A stretch of 64,000 nt of DNA from Vanessa cardui (lineage: Eukaryota > Arthropoda > Insecta > Lepidoptera > Nymphalidae), in the NCBI RefSeq assembly GCF_905220365.1, contig NC_061134.1:697001-761000 (forward strand), read 5' to 3'. Positions 38,901-53,900 of this stretch are shown piece after piece; position 1 is the first letter of the stretch, and each line of letters opens with the position of its first letter. The notes below the pieces were generated by a model that saw only the letters and a program-made list of their open reading frames with translations, was not told the DNA's origin and did not search any database. Position numbers and translations under genes: made by a program.

Positions 38901-41900
38901 TTTTATGTAATATGTAGGCGGATTAGCAAATAGGCCATCTGATATTAATTGATCATCATTGCCAATATACAATAGAGCTGTGAGAAACCTCCACTTTCAC
39001 CAACGAAATTAAGATGTTATGATGTCACTGGCTTATATACCCTTCAAACCAGACCATGACAATACTAAATATAACTGCTTAACGTCCGAATATACGAAGA
39101 GTGTATATGATCTATGCAAACGAGCTTGAGCAAAACCCTGCTTTCAAGGATTTTCTGGTATTTTAGTAATCTTCGTACTGTCAAGTGACCAAGTTCAATC
39201 GCAGTACAGCGGGAATGTTATATTTTAAAGATTTACACTCAACAATTACCCGTAAACTATATATAAAATCTGAATAGCGATTGGAATTGGAGATTGTTTT
39301 AATACCGCGACCTTTCAATGAAATAATTATGTAAAAGATTTGTTTTAAAACAATTATTGAAAATATTTTAGACATATATAATATTAATGTATTCTATTAT
39401 ATGTAAATCAAAATCAAATATTTGTAAGCTATTTTAGGATAGCCGGATTTACATACATAGAATTGCTGGATTAATATAAAATGCAAAGCTACCAACGTTT
39501 ACATATTTTTCTCAAATGATGAAATAGATAGTCAACTATATCATTATGATTAAGCCTGTATGTCATGTATGCATACAGCGATTACAAATCTCACGGGTTT
39601 TTGTCACCTAGGTATTGTTGTATTGTTTGACAAGCCTTATATTTTTAGTGTAAATTATAATGAGAGTAGTTTCAAATGATTCCTTTAATAAGCTAAGTAC
39701 TTAAGGTCAGTGATAAAATTTTTAAACTTCACCGTTATGTATTAGTGTATATTTTTAGGTTTATCTCTGATTTACATGTTCACAGCTGAAATGGATGTTA
39801 GATGTCGTTTACCGTGTGACATAAATTCATTTATATGATTCTAAAATAACTAGATTTTATATAAATAGAATAATTGTTCGGTTAAAAAATTCGCTCTCAA
39901 TGTTTACTACATTTCTATGTTTTCAAACTCAATTCCTTTATTCAATATAGAAGCATTACATCTACTTATCGGTTCGGAAAAAGGAACTCCCTGACCTGAG
40001 AAGAACCGGCGAAAGAAACTCAGCGGGTCTTTTATATTTGTCAAATTAATAAGATTCATAATTGTATATGAATAGAAATAGCCAGGAGGCGATCGTTTCA
40101 TTCCTAAAGTGTGCTGTCAAACATAAACTTGCTAACTTTTCGCACACACACGTTCCTTAACATTTTTTTTTTAAATTGGCCAAATATTAAATTCCCAATG
40201 TTAATATTGTTGTTTGAAAAACTTCAAGCCAATGGTTCTGCGGTATAATTCTATTACTTCAACTAGAAGCGAAATTATAAAATGTTATCTCCAAGTAACA
40301 TTCATATTAATTGAGCTCACTGTTATCTGTCAGCGAGGAGCTGTTTGTTTAGAGCAATCTTGACTCGCCTATCTCAGAAACTGCGTCTGTATTAGATAAT
40401 GAAGTTTCGTAATTGTTAAAAATATTTGTTAAATCTTACAAACAAATCGTATTCAAAAATAAATATTAGCTTTATTGCAATCATTTTATATGATTGCGCA
40501 CGTACGATGACTTTTCTTATGACGTTTATATAACTATAACTCGTGTTTATACTATGTATATATCTATATGTAAAGAAACGTTTATAATTCTTTTTAAGCA
40601 TAAATCGCACACGGAGTAGTGTGTGAGATGTGGTATCGTGTATATGTTTTAATATTGAGATGAAGTGTCGTATGTTAAAATTTATACAAAACCAGAATAC
40701 AATAAGGGTCTCCATAGGGTCAGTCTTTTCTCGGGTAGGCTGATACGAAAAGTACCTGATGAAGCTGCTCGCTAAATCGCTAATTATGTGCCAAGACGCT
40801 CCACTGGCAACTTCACACTTTATTTTACAATATCTTTTCTTATTACAAATTAAAATTTTAAATGGTAAATTTATGAGTGTGGTGGTGTGTGGTAGACGTC
40901 AAAAAGAAGATAATATGTAAAATTACCATAATAATAACCTTTTTTTTAATTATTTTCCTGCAATTGAAAATTACTCGTAATTGTGCCAATGAGTTCTACT
41001 AACTTCTCATTTTCCACGCGTTGCCACTCGCAACTTTTATGTGGTACGCCAATTAAAGGCAAGTTTTCGACCAATGGAAACTCGAATTAGATTAGAAGAA
41101 AATTTTCCAAATGCAATCTGTGTGTAGTTACGATATGATTGACTGGATAAAACTATATTTGCTTCCCAATTATTAAACTCTAATACGAAAATTCAGCAAT
41201 TTAAATTTGAAATCAAAAAATTAAATTGTAGGTTTTCCTTAATCTTGTAAAGCGATGACAAATAAATAAATAAATAGCTAATAATTTATTGCTGTTTATT
41301 TAAACTAAATGTTTTTCCAAATTGGATTGACATGACGCTTTAATTTATTTTTTTAGACACATTCTTTCTCGGCTATTTCCGGCGATGTTTCAATCGTTGT
41401 GAGCCGTGGGAAAGGTATTTGTTATTTATTGTTGATAATTAAAAAAATGTACTGCTAATGAAATGATTATTATTCTACTAAGGGTGTTTCTTCAAACGAC
41501 ACCAACAATAGGCTGTAAATTCCCACTGATGGGCTAACGCATGCAATTGGAGGATGAGAACATATTCCACCACGCTGTTCCAATGCAAGTTGGTGGAATA
41601 CACTTGTAGCAGAATTTCTATGAAATTAGACACATACAGGTTTCCTCAAGATGTTTTCCTTCACCGCCGAGCACGTGCGGTGCTTACCTGGGTTTGAACA
41701 CGCAATCATCGATTAAGATGCACACATTCTAACCAATGGGCTATGTCGGCTTTTACTTACTGCAAAAAATTTTTTAATATGCCATCTTCAATATTCGTAT
41801 AGCCGTCCCACGTTTTTTACACTTACCGTTTCTTCAACGGCGTGACGTATGGTAGCCCTAGTGCGCGGCGATCGCTCATTTACCTTATATACATTGTCTA

Positions 41901-44900
41901 TTTAAACGGTCGTAATTATTTATTACACGTGTGCTCGTATGCATCTACGTCCGGGTCCGTGAAGTCGACTTTTGACATGAGCGAGACAATTTATAGTGAT
42001 CTTGAGGAAGAAATATTTTGTAATATATGAACGCGTAGTATGAAAATATTATGGAAAGTGTCAGTTTGAAGAAGTTTGGACGTCATTATAGGAAAGATAT
42101 TAGTCATTATAGATTCTTTATCGGAAATAACGTTTTCAATCTGGACTTGAACTACTCTTTCATTTTTATTTATGTTTGCCCATTTATATTCTTCTGATGG
42201 AATTAATGAATGAACGAATGAAGAAACTAGGGGAGGCCTATGTCGAAAGACAACCTGACCAACAAACTGGTTGCTGCAGAATTTAACATATCACTTAAAT
42301 TTGTTATATTTATTGTAACCATTATTTATAGTGTTGTGTTATAAGTTACTTACAAGTTTTTTGGTCAGCGAATGAAGGCTTTTATTGTTATTTTTTATTA
42401 TATTTATCTTGTTCAACGATAGAAAGTCAAACAGCGTTTTGGAATTTGTTCTAAGCCTTGCGATGTGAAGATCTCTTTGTTCAGCAGTAGTATGGTAATA
42501 AGTTCTATCTTAATCAGGTACAGAAGTTAAAATACCAATTTGTGTATTTGTAACTTTCAAAAAGGACAAACTTCCATGGAAACTATCATAAGAAATTGTA
42601 TTCCCCCAGGGGATGAATTTCGAAAAATCTCTTTCGTAAATAATTCCTTTATTCCTAAAACTCAAATCCTTTATTCCTACTGATTTAGGGCGAGTGTGGC
42701 CAGACAGTATTTTAAAAACATTCTCCAAAACGCGCTAGACCTTCTGGTTATAGGTTTTTGTATATCGGCCTAGTCCTTTTTTCAGTTAGGCATTACAAAA
42801 TGAGTCTTATCAATTATTAGTATCAACAGATAGACTATCAGTATATATTTAGCTGTATATATTAATAGATCCGTTGAACAGCAATAACGTCTTACGGGAT
42901 TTACTTTAATCTTTCAGATTATCCATTACGACGCTATACGCTTAAGATATCAAAATTACATTCATCAAAATTGTTTGAAACTTGGCATTCTTATATTAAA
43001 AGGACAATCTGACGCGATATATGATTTTTACAATTAAATTCTCCAGTAGGAGACTGCATATTTTTTAATTAAGCGTTAAAGTTCATGATTATTGAAGTGT
43101 GACTGGGAGTTAGGCCTTTGTGTGACTCCGTCGGGGTGGTACCACTCATCATACATTCTACCGTCAAGCAGCACTAGTTTAGTATTGTGGTTTTCGGGCT
43201 TGTAGAGTTAGTGAGTCAGACTAAGTACAAGCAAAACGGATGCAACTTACATTTTGCCTAGACAATCTGAATTGAAATTTAACGAGGAAACTCTGCTAGC
43301 ATTAATATAAATAATTCTTATGTCAACTAAGCAAAGCATATTTTTGCTCAAACATTCTATCATAATATATAATGTTTATCACGAAAATGACATGTATAAT
43401 GTAACTAATATATATTCCCAACCATAATGTGTCGTGTTTGATCAAGTGTGATCACAAAGAGCTTAACCCGTCTGATAAGTGAGTCAGTTTCATTTGATAA
43501 CACTGCTATCGTGGTCCGGTGTTATCACTCGCAAATTGCGCTTCGATCACACGATGCTCACTAATAGATCATATTCTATAGCACATTGATACTCGACTTA
43601 GATCTCCTGCTCGAGCTTAAAAACAGATACAGAAACTCTCCTGAGAGACTTCGGTATATCCTTACAGAAAGGCTTTCTGACTTAGACTTCTTGACTTACA
43701 AAAGAGTTCAAGTGTGTGCGAAATTACAGGTACACATATAAAGTGCCAAACTCTATTCCAAAGAGTTTTAAGCAGATACAACTGGAAAGAGGTTAGGCAA
43801 GACCGGTCCTTTACGTGCTATCAGAGGAAGGCCTCTCTGATTCCCAGATGAAATCAAAGTTGTTCAAATCCATCTAAGGTGACGCCCCAAAATAAATATA
43901 TCCCTTTAAAATATTTTTGGATGAATTTTGCAGCGGGATTGAAGCTGTTTGTTTTACTATAATTAGGTCTGTTCCGTTGCAAGAAATTAGTCGAATTGAG
44001 AACACTCCTTTTTTTTGAAGTCGGTTAAAAAGACAAAAACACAATATTCGGTTCAAACTTCGGCTCGGATGAGAAGACCTTGAGATTTGTTATGCTTAGC
44101 TATCTGGTATAACAATAACTAATACATATTTTTCAAGTATGAATATAAGAAATATGTTTTTGTTTTTATAAAAAAATACCTTATGCAAGTTGACTGTTAC
44201 AAGTACTTTTGACCTGTGAAGATAAATTTAAAGATGCCGTCATATGGAATGTAGTTTCTACCGAGAAGAACCGGCAATTCGTGTTTACGATTCATGAAAA
44301 ATATTACCCACTGAGCTTCTCCTTAACAACAATTTTTTTTCTTTATCAATTACGAAAATCAATGATACAAACAACTTCGATTTTTATCATCTATAATATG
44401 ATCTTGTACAGAATAAAATGCTGCTATAAATAATCAAAAATCAAAATCATAATAAACTTTATTCAAGTAGGCTTTACAAGCATTTTTGAATGGTCATTTA
44501 ACAATTAAGTGAATCTACCACGCGTTTGGAAAGTAGAACTCAGTAATAACTCTTTTTTCAACATTTAAAAAATTCAGTCATGTTAGAATGAAAGGGACTT
44601 GGTAATTGTTTTATCTATGGATAGATATGTGAGCTGAGATGGCCCAGTGGTTAGAACGCGTGCCTCTTAACCAATGATTGCGGGTTCAAACCCAGGCAAG
44701 AACCACTATATATCAATGTGCTTAATTTATGTTTATAATTCATCTCAAGCTCGGCGGTGAAGGAAAACATCGTGAGAAAACCTGCATGTGTCTAATTTCA
44801 TAGAAATTCTGCCACATTTGCATTCCACCAACCCGCATGGGAACAGCGTGGTGGAATATGTTCCAAAACCTCTCCTTAATGGAAGTGGAGGCCTTATCCC

Positions 44901-47900
44901 AGCAGTGGGAAATTTACAGGCTGTTACTTATTACTTATTTTTTACTTTAGATATGGGTGGATGAAAGTGGGGGATGTATAAAGTTTTTTATAGCTCAAAT
45001 ATAGCTCAATCAATCCCACTCGAAATCCTTGAAAGACATTCTGCATCATTGCGTGAGGACGTCAGACCGGGCGTCTTCAATTATTCAATGTTCCACTTCC
45101 TTTCCTCGTATGAATAAGAGGAAGACGAATTCCATTACGATATTATAACCTTTGCGAGGAACATCTTAAGGTTTATTATCGTATGTTTTTTTATATATCA
45201 TTTAGTGTATGTTTTGACAGTACCATAAAAGGGTACGTAGTTTGAGCTGGCTTATGAAATTTAATTTTACAAAATAAAACATTTCTTACTGTAGCATAAA
45301 AAATTACTACTAAACTAGTAATTTTTTTATTATATGTGTGTATAAAATATATTTATTTCCATTTAATGAAATAAAAAAATAAATATAGTTCTGTATTAAT
45401 TGACATTAACAAATGTAACTTTTTTTATTTATGTTATATTTATGGGCATAATAATGTTGATCTTTGCTATTTATGAAGTAAAAATATGTCAACTTTACAT
45501 TTACATTCATTGTTCAATTCAATTCATAATTTAATGCCTTTTAGTTACGGCATTCATTTATTGTATTTAAGGCTTCTATTGACAATTTAAATTACAAATC
45601 TTACACATTCTGTGTACATATTATAATAGTATAAAAATGTATTAGGTAAATGTTAAATTGTGAATAGTGTTGCTAGGTTATAATAGATTGTAAAATACAC
45701 TCAGTGAGGAGCACCTGCAGCCGACGTATGGATGAGATGGTATGAAATGGTAATTTATTCACCTTTGTTCGTAAACATTGCATTGCCGACCATGAGAACG
45801 AAACTTACGAGTATATCTGTACAATTGAATATTATCTTGTACGTTTACGTATTTGTAGCGGATACTTTGTTAGTTTAAAGTCGCTTCTTCGGATTTGGTT
45901 TCTTAAAGCGTTGCTTGAATCAGTATCATATTCATCCGTTCTTGTGAAGATATATTTATAACTGACTGTTACCTGCGACTTTGTTCTACTGAAAAATATG
46001 AATACATTTATAAATTAACTTAAAATATTACATTGAAATGAAACCTCTTTGTTTACAACACCTTTTTCATTTAGGCTCTGGACTATTCGTGTAGGAAATT
46101 TCATTTAAATCGGTCCAATAGTATATGCGAAAACAAGACAGGCAGACAAATAGACAAATTTACTTTCAAATAGTATGGATTTATATTCAACTTTAAACGA
46201 CTACAGTAAGACAAAAGTATGCCACTTATTTTTCCTTGCTTTTATATTGAAATGACCTTGAGTATTTGTGTTCGTATTAAAACTATTATTAATAATGTTA
46301 TAGGTTAAAAATAATGATTTATTTGTGTCATATTTCAGTGGTCTGTGCCTTGTATTGTAATGACTCAATAACCTCAGCGTAGTTACCTTTCGCTATTTTA
46401 TTTCAGCTTTTATTTAACTGTTGGTTTGTACGTGTGGGTCGAATCTTATAAATGATTTATAGCGACGTCCAGACAGACGATTAAGTGGTAATACTGTGCA
46501 CACTTTTGGTGTCCGTGCACAAACAATATTCATATTTTTTCTAATAGTTTTTGTAATTGATTTCTTTACATTAATTGATGAGTATAGATAGAATAAGACA
46601 TTTTGTATATCACGTTGGCTTAAATAAACAAACGTTTTATTATTATAATATTCTCTTTGCTTACTAAGAAAGCGAAGCAGAGATTTGAAACTTAGGAATT
46701 TCAACCAAAATATGCTCAATTCTACTATTTTTTTTCCATCCAATTTCGAATATTCCCCACAAAAACCTCAGCTTAATCGTAACTGAGTACTAATACTTAC
46801 TTATACGGTACGGTCCAACTTTGTCCAAACTGTAACGTTTATTTTTTAGTATAAATACTCTGCTGCTTTCGATTTGATTGTAATAAAATGTATATTTTTT
46901 AGTAGAATAGTCCCCCCGCTTTGTTTTCAGTCCATAGTGAACATGAGATAATTTACTAACAAAAAATAACAATTACTTTCTTCTAATCAATCTTGTCAGG
47001 TCAAGTTTTATTATGTGGTAGTTTAATTTGTAAATCCATAAACTCCGATTTCCGACCTAAAGAACTGAGCGAAATAACCAATATATTAATAAAAATTAAT
47101 ATTTCCATGAATGCGTTTCTAAATTATTTATAGGATTATGATGATAGCATAGAATTGTGCAACCGCGAAGAAGGAATTCAAAGAAAGTTTTTTATATGTT
47201 ATTTTTGTCCTTCAATACAAACAAATAACGACCCTTCTCCTACCTGTGCGAAGCCGGGTGGCGAGTGATTTACCAGAATTCTTGTCAACGTTTCCAAAAA
47301 ATCTGGTATAAATAAATGTTTATGCATTCCAAGAATGACTTTACAATCTTCTCGTTACATGTACATCATTTATTTTATGTTATTAAACGCTTAGTCATTC
47401 CACTTCACGTATCGTAACCGCCTACGTGTATTTTTTATAAACATTTTACCTTCCACGGCAACACAAGCCGCTAGGTTTAGGTATGTGTAATGTGTATAAT
47501 ATTATATCTTAGTCATTATAGATTAGAAAAAAATAGTTTTATATGATAAGGAGTAAGGAGACTTCTTTATTTTACTCTTTAGCTTGCTGGTTCAGTGCCT
47601 CGCTCGCCTAGTTATCTAATTGGGCTACAGATCCCTAAGTCTTGGATTCGAGTCCGGGGCAAAGTGTTTTTCGATTTGTCAACATGGAATTCGTAGTTAG
47701 CTGAAGTTGAGTGTCGTTTGACCTTAAACTTTGATTCGTATCAGCTGTTCTACCGATTAGGGAACAGACATTGCACTTATGTTTGTGCGTAAACATAAGA
47801 AATGTTTGTTTTGTAGAACACGGACAGATTCAACATCATCGAATCGACATCTTTAAAGTTTCAACCGAGAAAAGTACATAGAGTCAATATTTTAGGGCTT

Positions 47901-50900
47901 AGCGACCTTGCTAGCTAGCTTGTGTAGTGCTGTATTTATTATAGAGGATTCGAGTTAGGATTTGAAATCGCACAGAATACTTAAATCTAGAACACATAAA
48001 CGAATTCACCTTGGTAATATTTTGGCAAAATATAATTATTCGCAAAGATGATAACTGAGTACAAAATGGCCCATATCATTAAATATACATATCAATCAAT
48101 ACAACGTACGTTCACCTCGTGTTTTGCTAAGAAACTTGATCCGAACTTTGGCAGTTTATGACTAATACAGATTTGGACGGCTTTTGTATAAAAACTTGAT
48201 ATGTTTGTACGAAGTTAACTCAAAAAATAATGACCCAATATTAAAAGGCAGAACGTGCTTCATAACTAACATTCAATTATCAGTTAATTCTGTAATAATG
48301 TTGTTAAAAAGGCCACCTGGTTCCTGGTGAAAAGAATCAGTAAGTGAATTGCGATCGATATATTTTTTGCCTGATTTCAGCAACAATTTTTCTTATTGTA
48401 CGTATGTTAGATCACAAAATCAAGATTGCCATTTGTGAAAATAATTAAATGGAGATCAATTCTGTACTTTTCAAAAATAAACTTTAAAGTCTGAACACAC
48501 ACATGCGAGCAAAAATCTAATCGAGTTGTTTTTTTTTAAATTCTTTTAGTACTTATTTTGATGTTTTAGTCGTTTTTTATTACTGTCAAAAACAGTGTGA
48601 GTCACATTGGATTATTTGATATTAAAAAAACAATCACCAATTCGCGGAATTGACTAGATATGCTAATAATATTTAAGTAAATGTATCTTATCTGTAAATC
48701 AACAAGATTTTAACTACAAACTATTTTAGTATCTTTTTAATCTTATATTGAATGATATACCTTATTTATTAGGGGTTTTTGTCTACCAATATTAATTACA
48801 TTAGTAATTCTATCGTATTTTTTTTGATTAAATAGAAGCTTTTTGTTATCCTTAATGAAATTTCCTGTTGTGTGTTAAGTTTGACATGTCTTTCTCAAAC
48901 TTTTGGTGTTAATTACCAATATTGTTTACAAATAGGAGGGCAACATTATTAAAAAAAAAGTAAATATTGGCGGGAACATTAAGATTATCTTCAGGATACG
49001 CTAGAACCGAAAGAATTGTTATAACTTTATCTTATACTAATATTCTCAATTTAATTTTTTTCATTCACTTTAAATAAAATAATGTTAAAAGGTCTTATAT
49101 TTTGAAGTTATACTGATTTAGGTGATAATGAAAAAGATATTAAGAATGAATTCGTATCATGAACGAACGTAATATGAAAACTAGAGGAAGCTCGCTAAGC
49201 CGTCAATTAAATGTCAAATTCGTTCAATCAAATCATTATAACCGAAAACTGACAATACTTAAATTTGTAATTGAGTGTTACACTAGTGATCCAAGAAATG
49301 ACATGTGTCAGAATAAGAAATATTATTTTTTTAAATAGTAGTTTTTTTTGTAATAAATTTTTTGCAAGTAATTAAAAATGATTTTAATTACTCCGAGGAG
49401 GTTGAACTATTACGTTTCTTTTTTTATACAAATAGTTAGTAAATTATTCTTTCTAAATTTTTTTAGCGATGATTACATTTGTATAGTTAGTGTTTATAAA
49501 CGAAGATACAAACTACGCCATTTCCTTCGTGTGCACATTTTCCAAAAGCCGCCAGGTGTAGTTGTTTTGCATGCTCAGAAACGAGTTTATCTAGTAATAA
49601 TCAGTATAAATGTTATATATTACGATAGCAACGTGCAAACTTGCCGGCGTGCATAATGTATTGCAACCTGATCCTGTTTGTTTATAGCACTTCATTGTAA
49701 ATTGTAAACAAACGCAAGTAAATTTGATTTATAATTTATGTCATTTTACGTGTATTGAAATTATGTAAAATACGCTATGATTAATTATATTGAGAACTAA
49801 GATGAGCATATTGCAAAATTTAATTAGTTTTCTATAAAAATTTGATTGTTAAAATTATAAATTCTCTATAAAATTTCATTCGTTTTCTATGTTGTCTTGG
49901 GTCTAGGTGTTTGTGGTACCGTCGTTACTCCTGACTTTCCATAACACAAGTGAGCTACTCACATTGGGATCAGAGTAATGTACGAGTATGTTACCTATTT
50001 TGTCCAATATATATATTACAAAATTTTATTAATAATGTATCATGACCGCGAGGAATCGTTGCATGATTTCGTTGCATTTATATCGATTTTATTACTATTA
50101 GTTACGATAATACGGAATTCTGCTGTTAGCTCGTTGATATGGTTAGAACAAATCTAGTCACTTCCAAAGACGTGATCCTCAATTTTAAATAACAATCTTA
50201 AAAATAATAAAATTTGAATTGTTTTGCTGTCCGTACTGTTAGTCGTTTCACGCACACTAAGACATCTTGTAGGCACGAGCGAAGCACATGTTCATGTGAA
50301 TGGATGGAGTTTTTGTTATATTGATCTCGAGTTCAAACCGGCGAATTGCCAATTTTTAAAACAGTTTTCCTGTGCTTCATTTGTTTTTATATTCATCTTC
50401 GTTAAGCAAATAAATTGAACATATTTTTCAGTCGGATGTTTAAATAAAATAAATTAATTACTCTTATTTTTCTTTTAAGTAATTATTTATAAGGAGTATA
50501 ATTGTATTTTACTTGGTGGAGTAACCACCAACTCATCAGATATTCTACTGTTACAGTAAGTACTGTTGGTACTTGGTTTTGTTGTGTTCCAGTTTGAAGG
50601 GTGAGTGAGCCAGTATAACTACAGGCACAAGAGACATAACATCTTAGTTTCCAAGGTTGGTGGCGCATTGGCGATGTAAGGAATGGTTAATATTTCTAAT
50701 AGCATTAATGTATATGGGCGGTGGTGACCACTTACCATACCACCACAAAAAAAACTCGTATGTATTGCATTAAGTGTGTTTACTGGTCAAAAATAGGATG
50801 CTTTTCGTTCTAGTGATTTCTATTGTGGCTCCTGTCTTGTTGATTGACTAAATATAATGTGTAAAAGTCAATTTAATTGTAATACTTATACTATTGATTA

Positions 50901-53900
50901 TATGATAATTAGCTCAATATATTGTTGCAGGTAAAGATCTGGTGCTATCTCCTGATGTTCCTCATATTCAATATGGGGTTTGTGGATACGAGGTTGGAGG
51001 AAATGGATGTAAGAAAACTATTTTATAATATTAAGTTATTGAACTATGCGATTGTGGGTTTAAATCCAGCATTTAATTTTCGTATTGTGCTTCGACGGTG
51101 ATCAAACCTTCATGTGTCGGTTGTAAACCTGTGAAAGCTCCAAAGATATATGCATTTAATTAGTTCAAGATATTAGGATGAATTTAACTAATAGTTGGTA
51201 TTTATAATTTTACTAGTTGGCGCCTGCGACTTCTATCGAATTTTGCGTGTTAGCTGTCGTGTGTTAGGCAAAAAAGAGTTCAAGCATACTTCATACCAAA
51301 TTTCCAAATTCGGCTCAATGGCAGACACTTACCCGGAGTAAGTGTCCTTGTTCCTTCTATACCTTCTATCTATATATAAAAAATAACTCCTGACTGACTT
51401 ATTCGTCATCGCCGAGCGTAAAGTATTAAGATTAAGATCAATTTATTGAGTAGACATAGTGGATGTCTACTAAGAAAGGAATTACGGAAATTCTAACCCT
51501 AAGGGGGTAAAATAGGGGCTAAACGTTTATATGAAAGTCCGTCCGAAATTTTAGTTTTTGGGATACTGATTAAATATAAGTCGATACCTATTTTAGCGAT
51601 TTTGGATATTCTATCCCTAAAGGGGTGAAATAAGGGTTGAAAGTTTGTATGATAGTCCGACCTTTTATTTAAGTTAGAGATATGAAATTTTATTTTTGGG
51701 ATACTGATTAAAAATAAATTAAATGCATACAATATTATTTATACGGTTTTTTATTTGTTTGTAATCAACGTATTTATTACAGCGAAAATCAATTAAAACG
51801 GATATCGTTATAAGTAAAACCAATTAAGACGTGTTTACTTAAATTAATTAACTTGATTCATCGCATATATATTTCTATAACGAACTTACTGTATCTCCCG
51901 ACTTCGCTCGGGTAGAATAATTACATAGTTTTTAGTTTTTAGTCTTTTTAGTTTTTAGTCTTTTTAGTTTTTAGTCTTTTTAGTTTTTAGTCTTTTTAGT
52001 TTTTAGTCTTTTTAGTTTTTAGTCTTTTTAGTTTTTAGTCTTTTTAGTTTTTAGTCTTTAGCTTCTTAACGGTAAATTAGAAAAAAAAATTAAATATTGT
52101 CGTTTAAAAGAAACAGCGATGATTTGACTTATTGTCTGTTTAATTTATAATTTATTTATCGGGAAGAACCTTGCTTATATGTCTTTAAATTGTATTAAAG
52201 GATACGATGTAATACAATTTTTTTCCCAAAAATGATTTGTTAACTACATATAAATTATATATGCTTTTTATGTAAAAAGTGAGTCGAGATGGCCCAGTGG
52301 TTAGAACGCGTGCATCTTAACCAATAAATTCGGGTTCAAACCCAAACAAGCACCGCTGATTCATATGCTTAGTTTGTCTTTATAATTCATCTCGTGCTCA
52401 GTGGTGAAGGAAAACATCGTGACGAAACCTTCATGTGACAAATTTCATAGAAATTCTGCCACATGTGTATTCCACCAACCCGCATTGAAACAGCGTGGTG
52501 GAATATGTTCCAAACCTTCTCCTCAAAGGGAAAGGAGGCCTTTAGCCCAGCAGTGGGAATTTACAGGCTATTGTTGTTGTAAGCGAGCGGCCATTGGGGA
52601 CACCACCACCACCTATTATAATATATAGTTAGCTATATTATAGTATCACTACATATTATAAAACCAAGTCGCCGGCCGCGTCTGTCTCTCTGTTCGTTCG
52701 CGATAAACTCCAAAATAGTTGAGCGGATTTTCGTGCGGTTTTTACTAATAGACACAGTGATTTATGGGGAAAGTTTAAGTATATAAATAAATTGAAATAG
52801 AACGACAAGTGACCAGCGACATATAGTAAATGCGCACTCGTACGAAGCTGTGATGGGCCACTGGTATACTATACATATATTGGCTCCGTAAGAAATATTA
52901 ATCTTTCCTTACAATACATCAATGCGCCACCGGCCTTTGCAGCAAAGATTTCATTTCTTCTGCCTGTAAGTTCACTCGCTCACGCACCCTTGAAGCCAAT
53001 ACAACAATATTGTTAATCTACCCAGACAGGGTTGCTCAAAGCCATCTCTATTGCAACTACCTAAAACAATTCTTAAGAATTAATTACATTTATTACTTTT
53101 TATACATACACAATAATGACATTTTTTATGGTATAGGTTGGCGGACGAGCATATGGGCCACCTTGATGGTAAGTGGTCACCATCGCCCATAGACAATGAC
53201 GCTGTAAGAAATATTAACTATAATTTACATCGCCAATGTGCCACCAACCCTCAGAATTAAGATGTTATGTCCCTTGTGCCTGTAGTTACACTGGCTATGC
53301 TATAATATGTGATTAATTATTGAATGTATACATTATACATACATTAATTATCTAGATAAATCAAAGTGAATAGGGCAAATGCATCTACGATTTAACTTTA
53401 GCGCTGATACTTCTTTAGATGCTGAATAGTGAACACCTTTTAGTTGTCTTTGATTTCGTAATAGGTACGTCGTTTTATTCACTGTTTAAAATGGGATATA
53501 CAAAGCAGAATAAGTTTTTGGTGTACCTACTGTACATGGATACAAAATAAAGTAACTTTGTCATTTTTTTAATTTTTTTATTCTTGTATTTTTAAGGGGC
53601 CTTTGTAGGCAGCCTATATGTCGGCCCCATCGTTACACGCTAAATACAAACAAAAAGGGTGGGACTAAATCAGTTTAAGAGAATTACTAACAAATTCATA
53701 TATTTAGATTGCTGAAATACTGGAAGGCTTTCTAAGAATAGAATTAAAAAATCCAATATTAAATAAATTTAAATTAAGTTCGCATTTTAGTGTTTCTCTC
53801 AAACTATGGTTATATAGATATCAATCAAAAACTATTGAAACAATAATTCTGACAATATTACACTAGAAAGTATGTACGAAATGAGATCGTTTGGAATGAA

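Larger units (their letters stand above)
14912..50930 (+). other. Intron 1 of the LRR gene (about 36 kb)
   Basis: It is bounded by donor GTAAGT and acceptor TTGCAG. I find no exon of any other gene in it on either strand. It is filled with SINEs, LINE 3' ends, MITEs and a 3.8-kb transposon relic, listed separately. The main stretches without an assigned element (15000-17590, 20300-21740, 22750-24840, 25560-26440, 31500-32570, 40100-41500, 45000-47580 and 47840-49870) are AT-rich, with no coding or repeat structure I can support. Boundaries depend on the exon 1 assignment. Confidence 0.55.

Noticed and set aside
40416..40715. 99-codon minus-strand frame
   Set aside because: The composition is that of AT-rich random sequence (Ile, Phe, Tyr, Asn), with no motif, no splice context and no repeat or gene similarity that I recognise.
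43560..43870. Moderately complex segment resembling decayed coding DNA
   Set aside because: All frames contain stops, and I could not match any stretch to a known protein or to other repeats in the window.
44631..44720. tRNA-like A and B boxes at the heads of the SINE copies
   Set aside because: The sequences do not close a cloverleaf and each is followed by the same SINE body. They are tRNA-derived SINE heads, not tRNA genes.
46414..46743. 109-codon minus-strand frame
   Set aside because: Random-looking composition with no domain motif. The neighbouring sequence gives no promoter, splice or codon-use support.
51927..52060. Regular short repeats as a CRISPR array
   Set aside because: The units are contiguous, with no spacers, and the genome is an insect's. 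It is a minisatellite.
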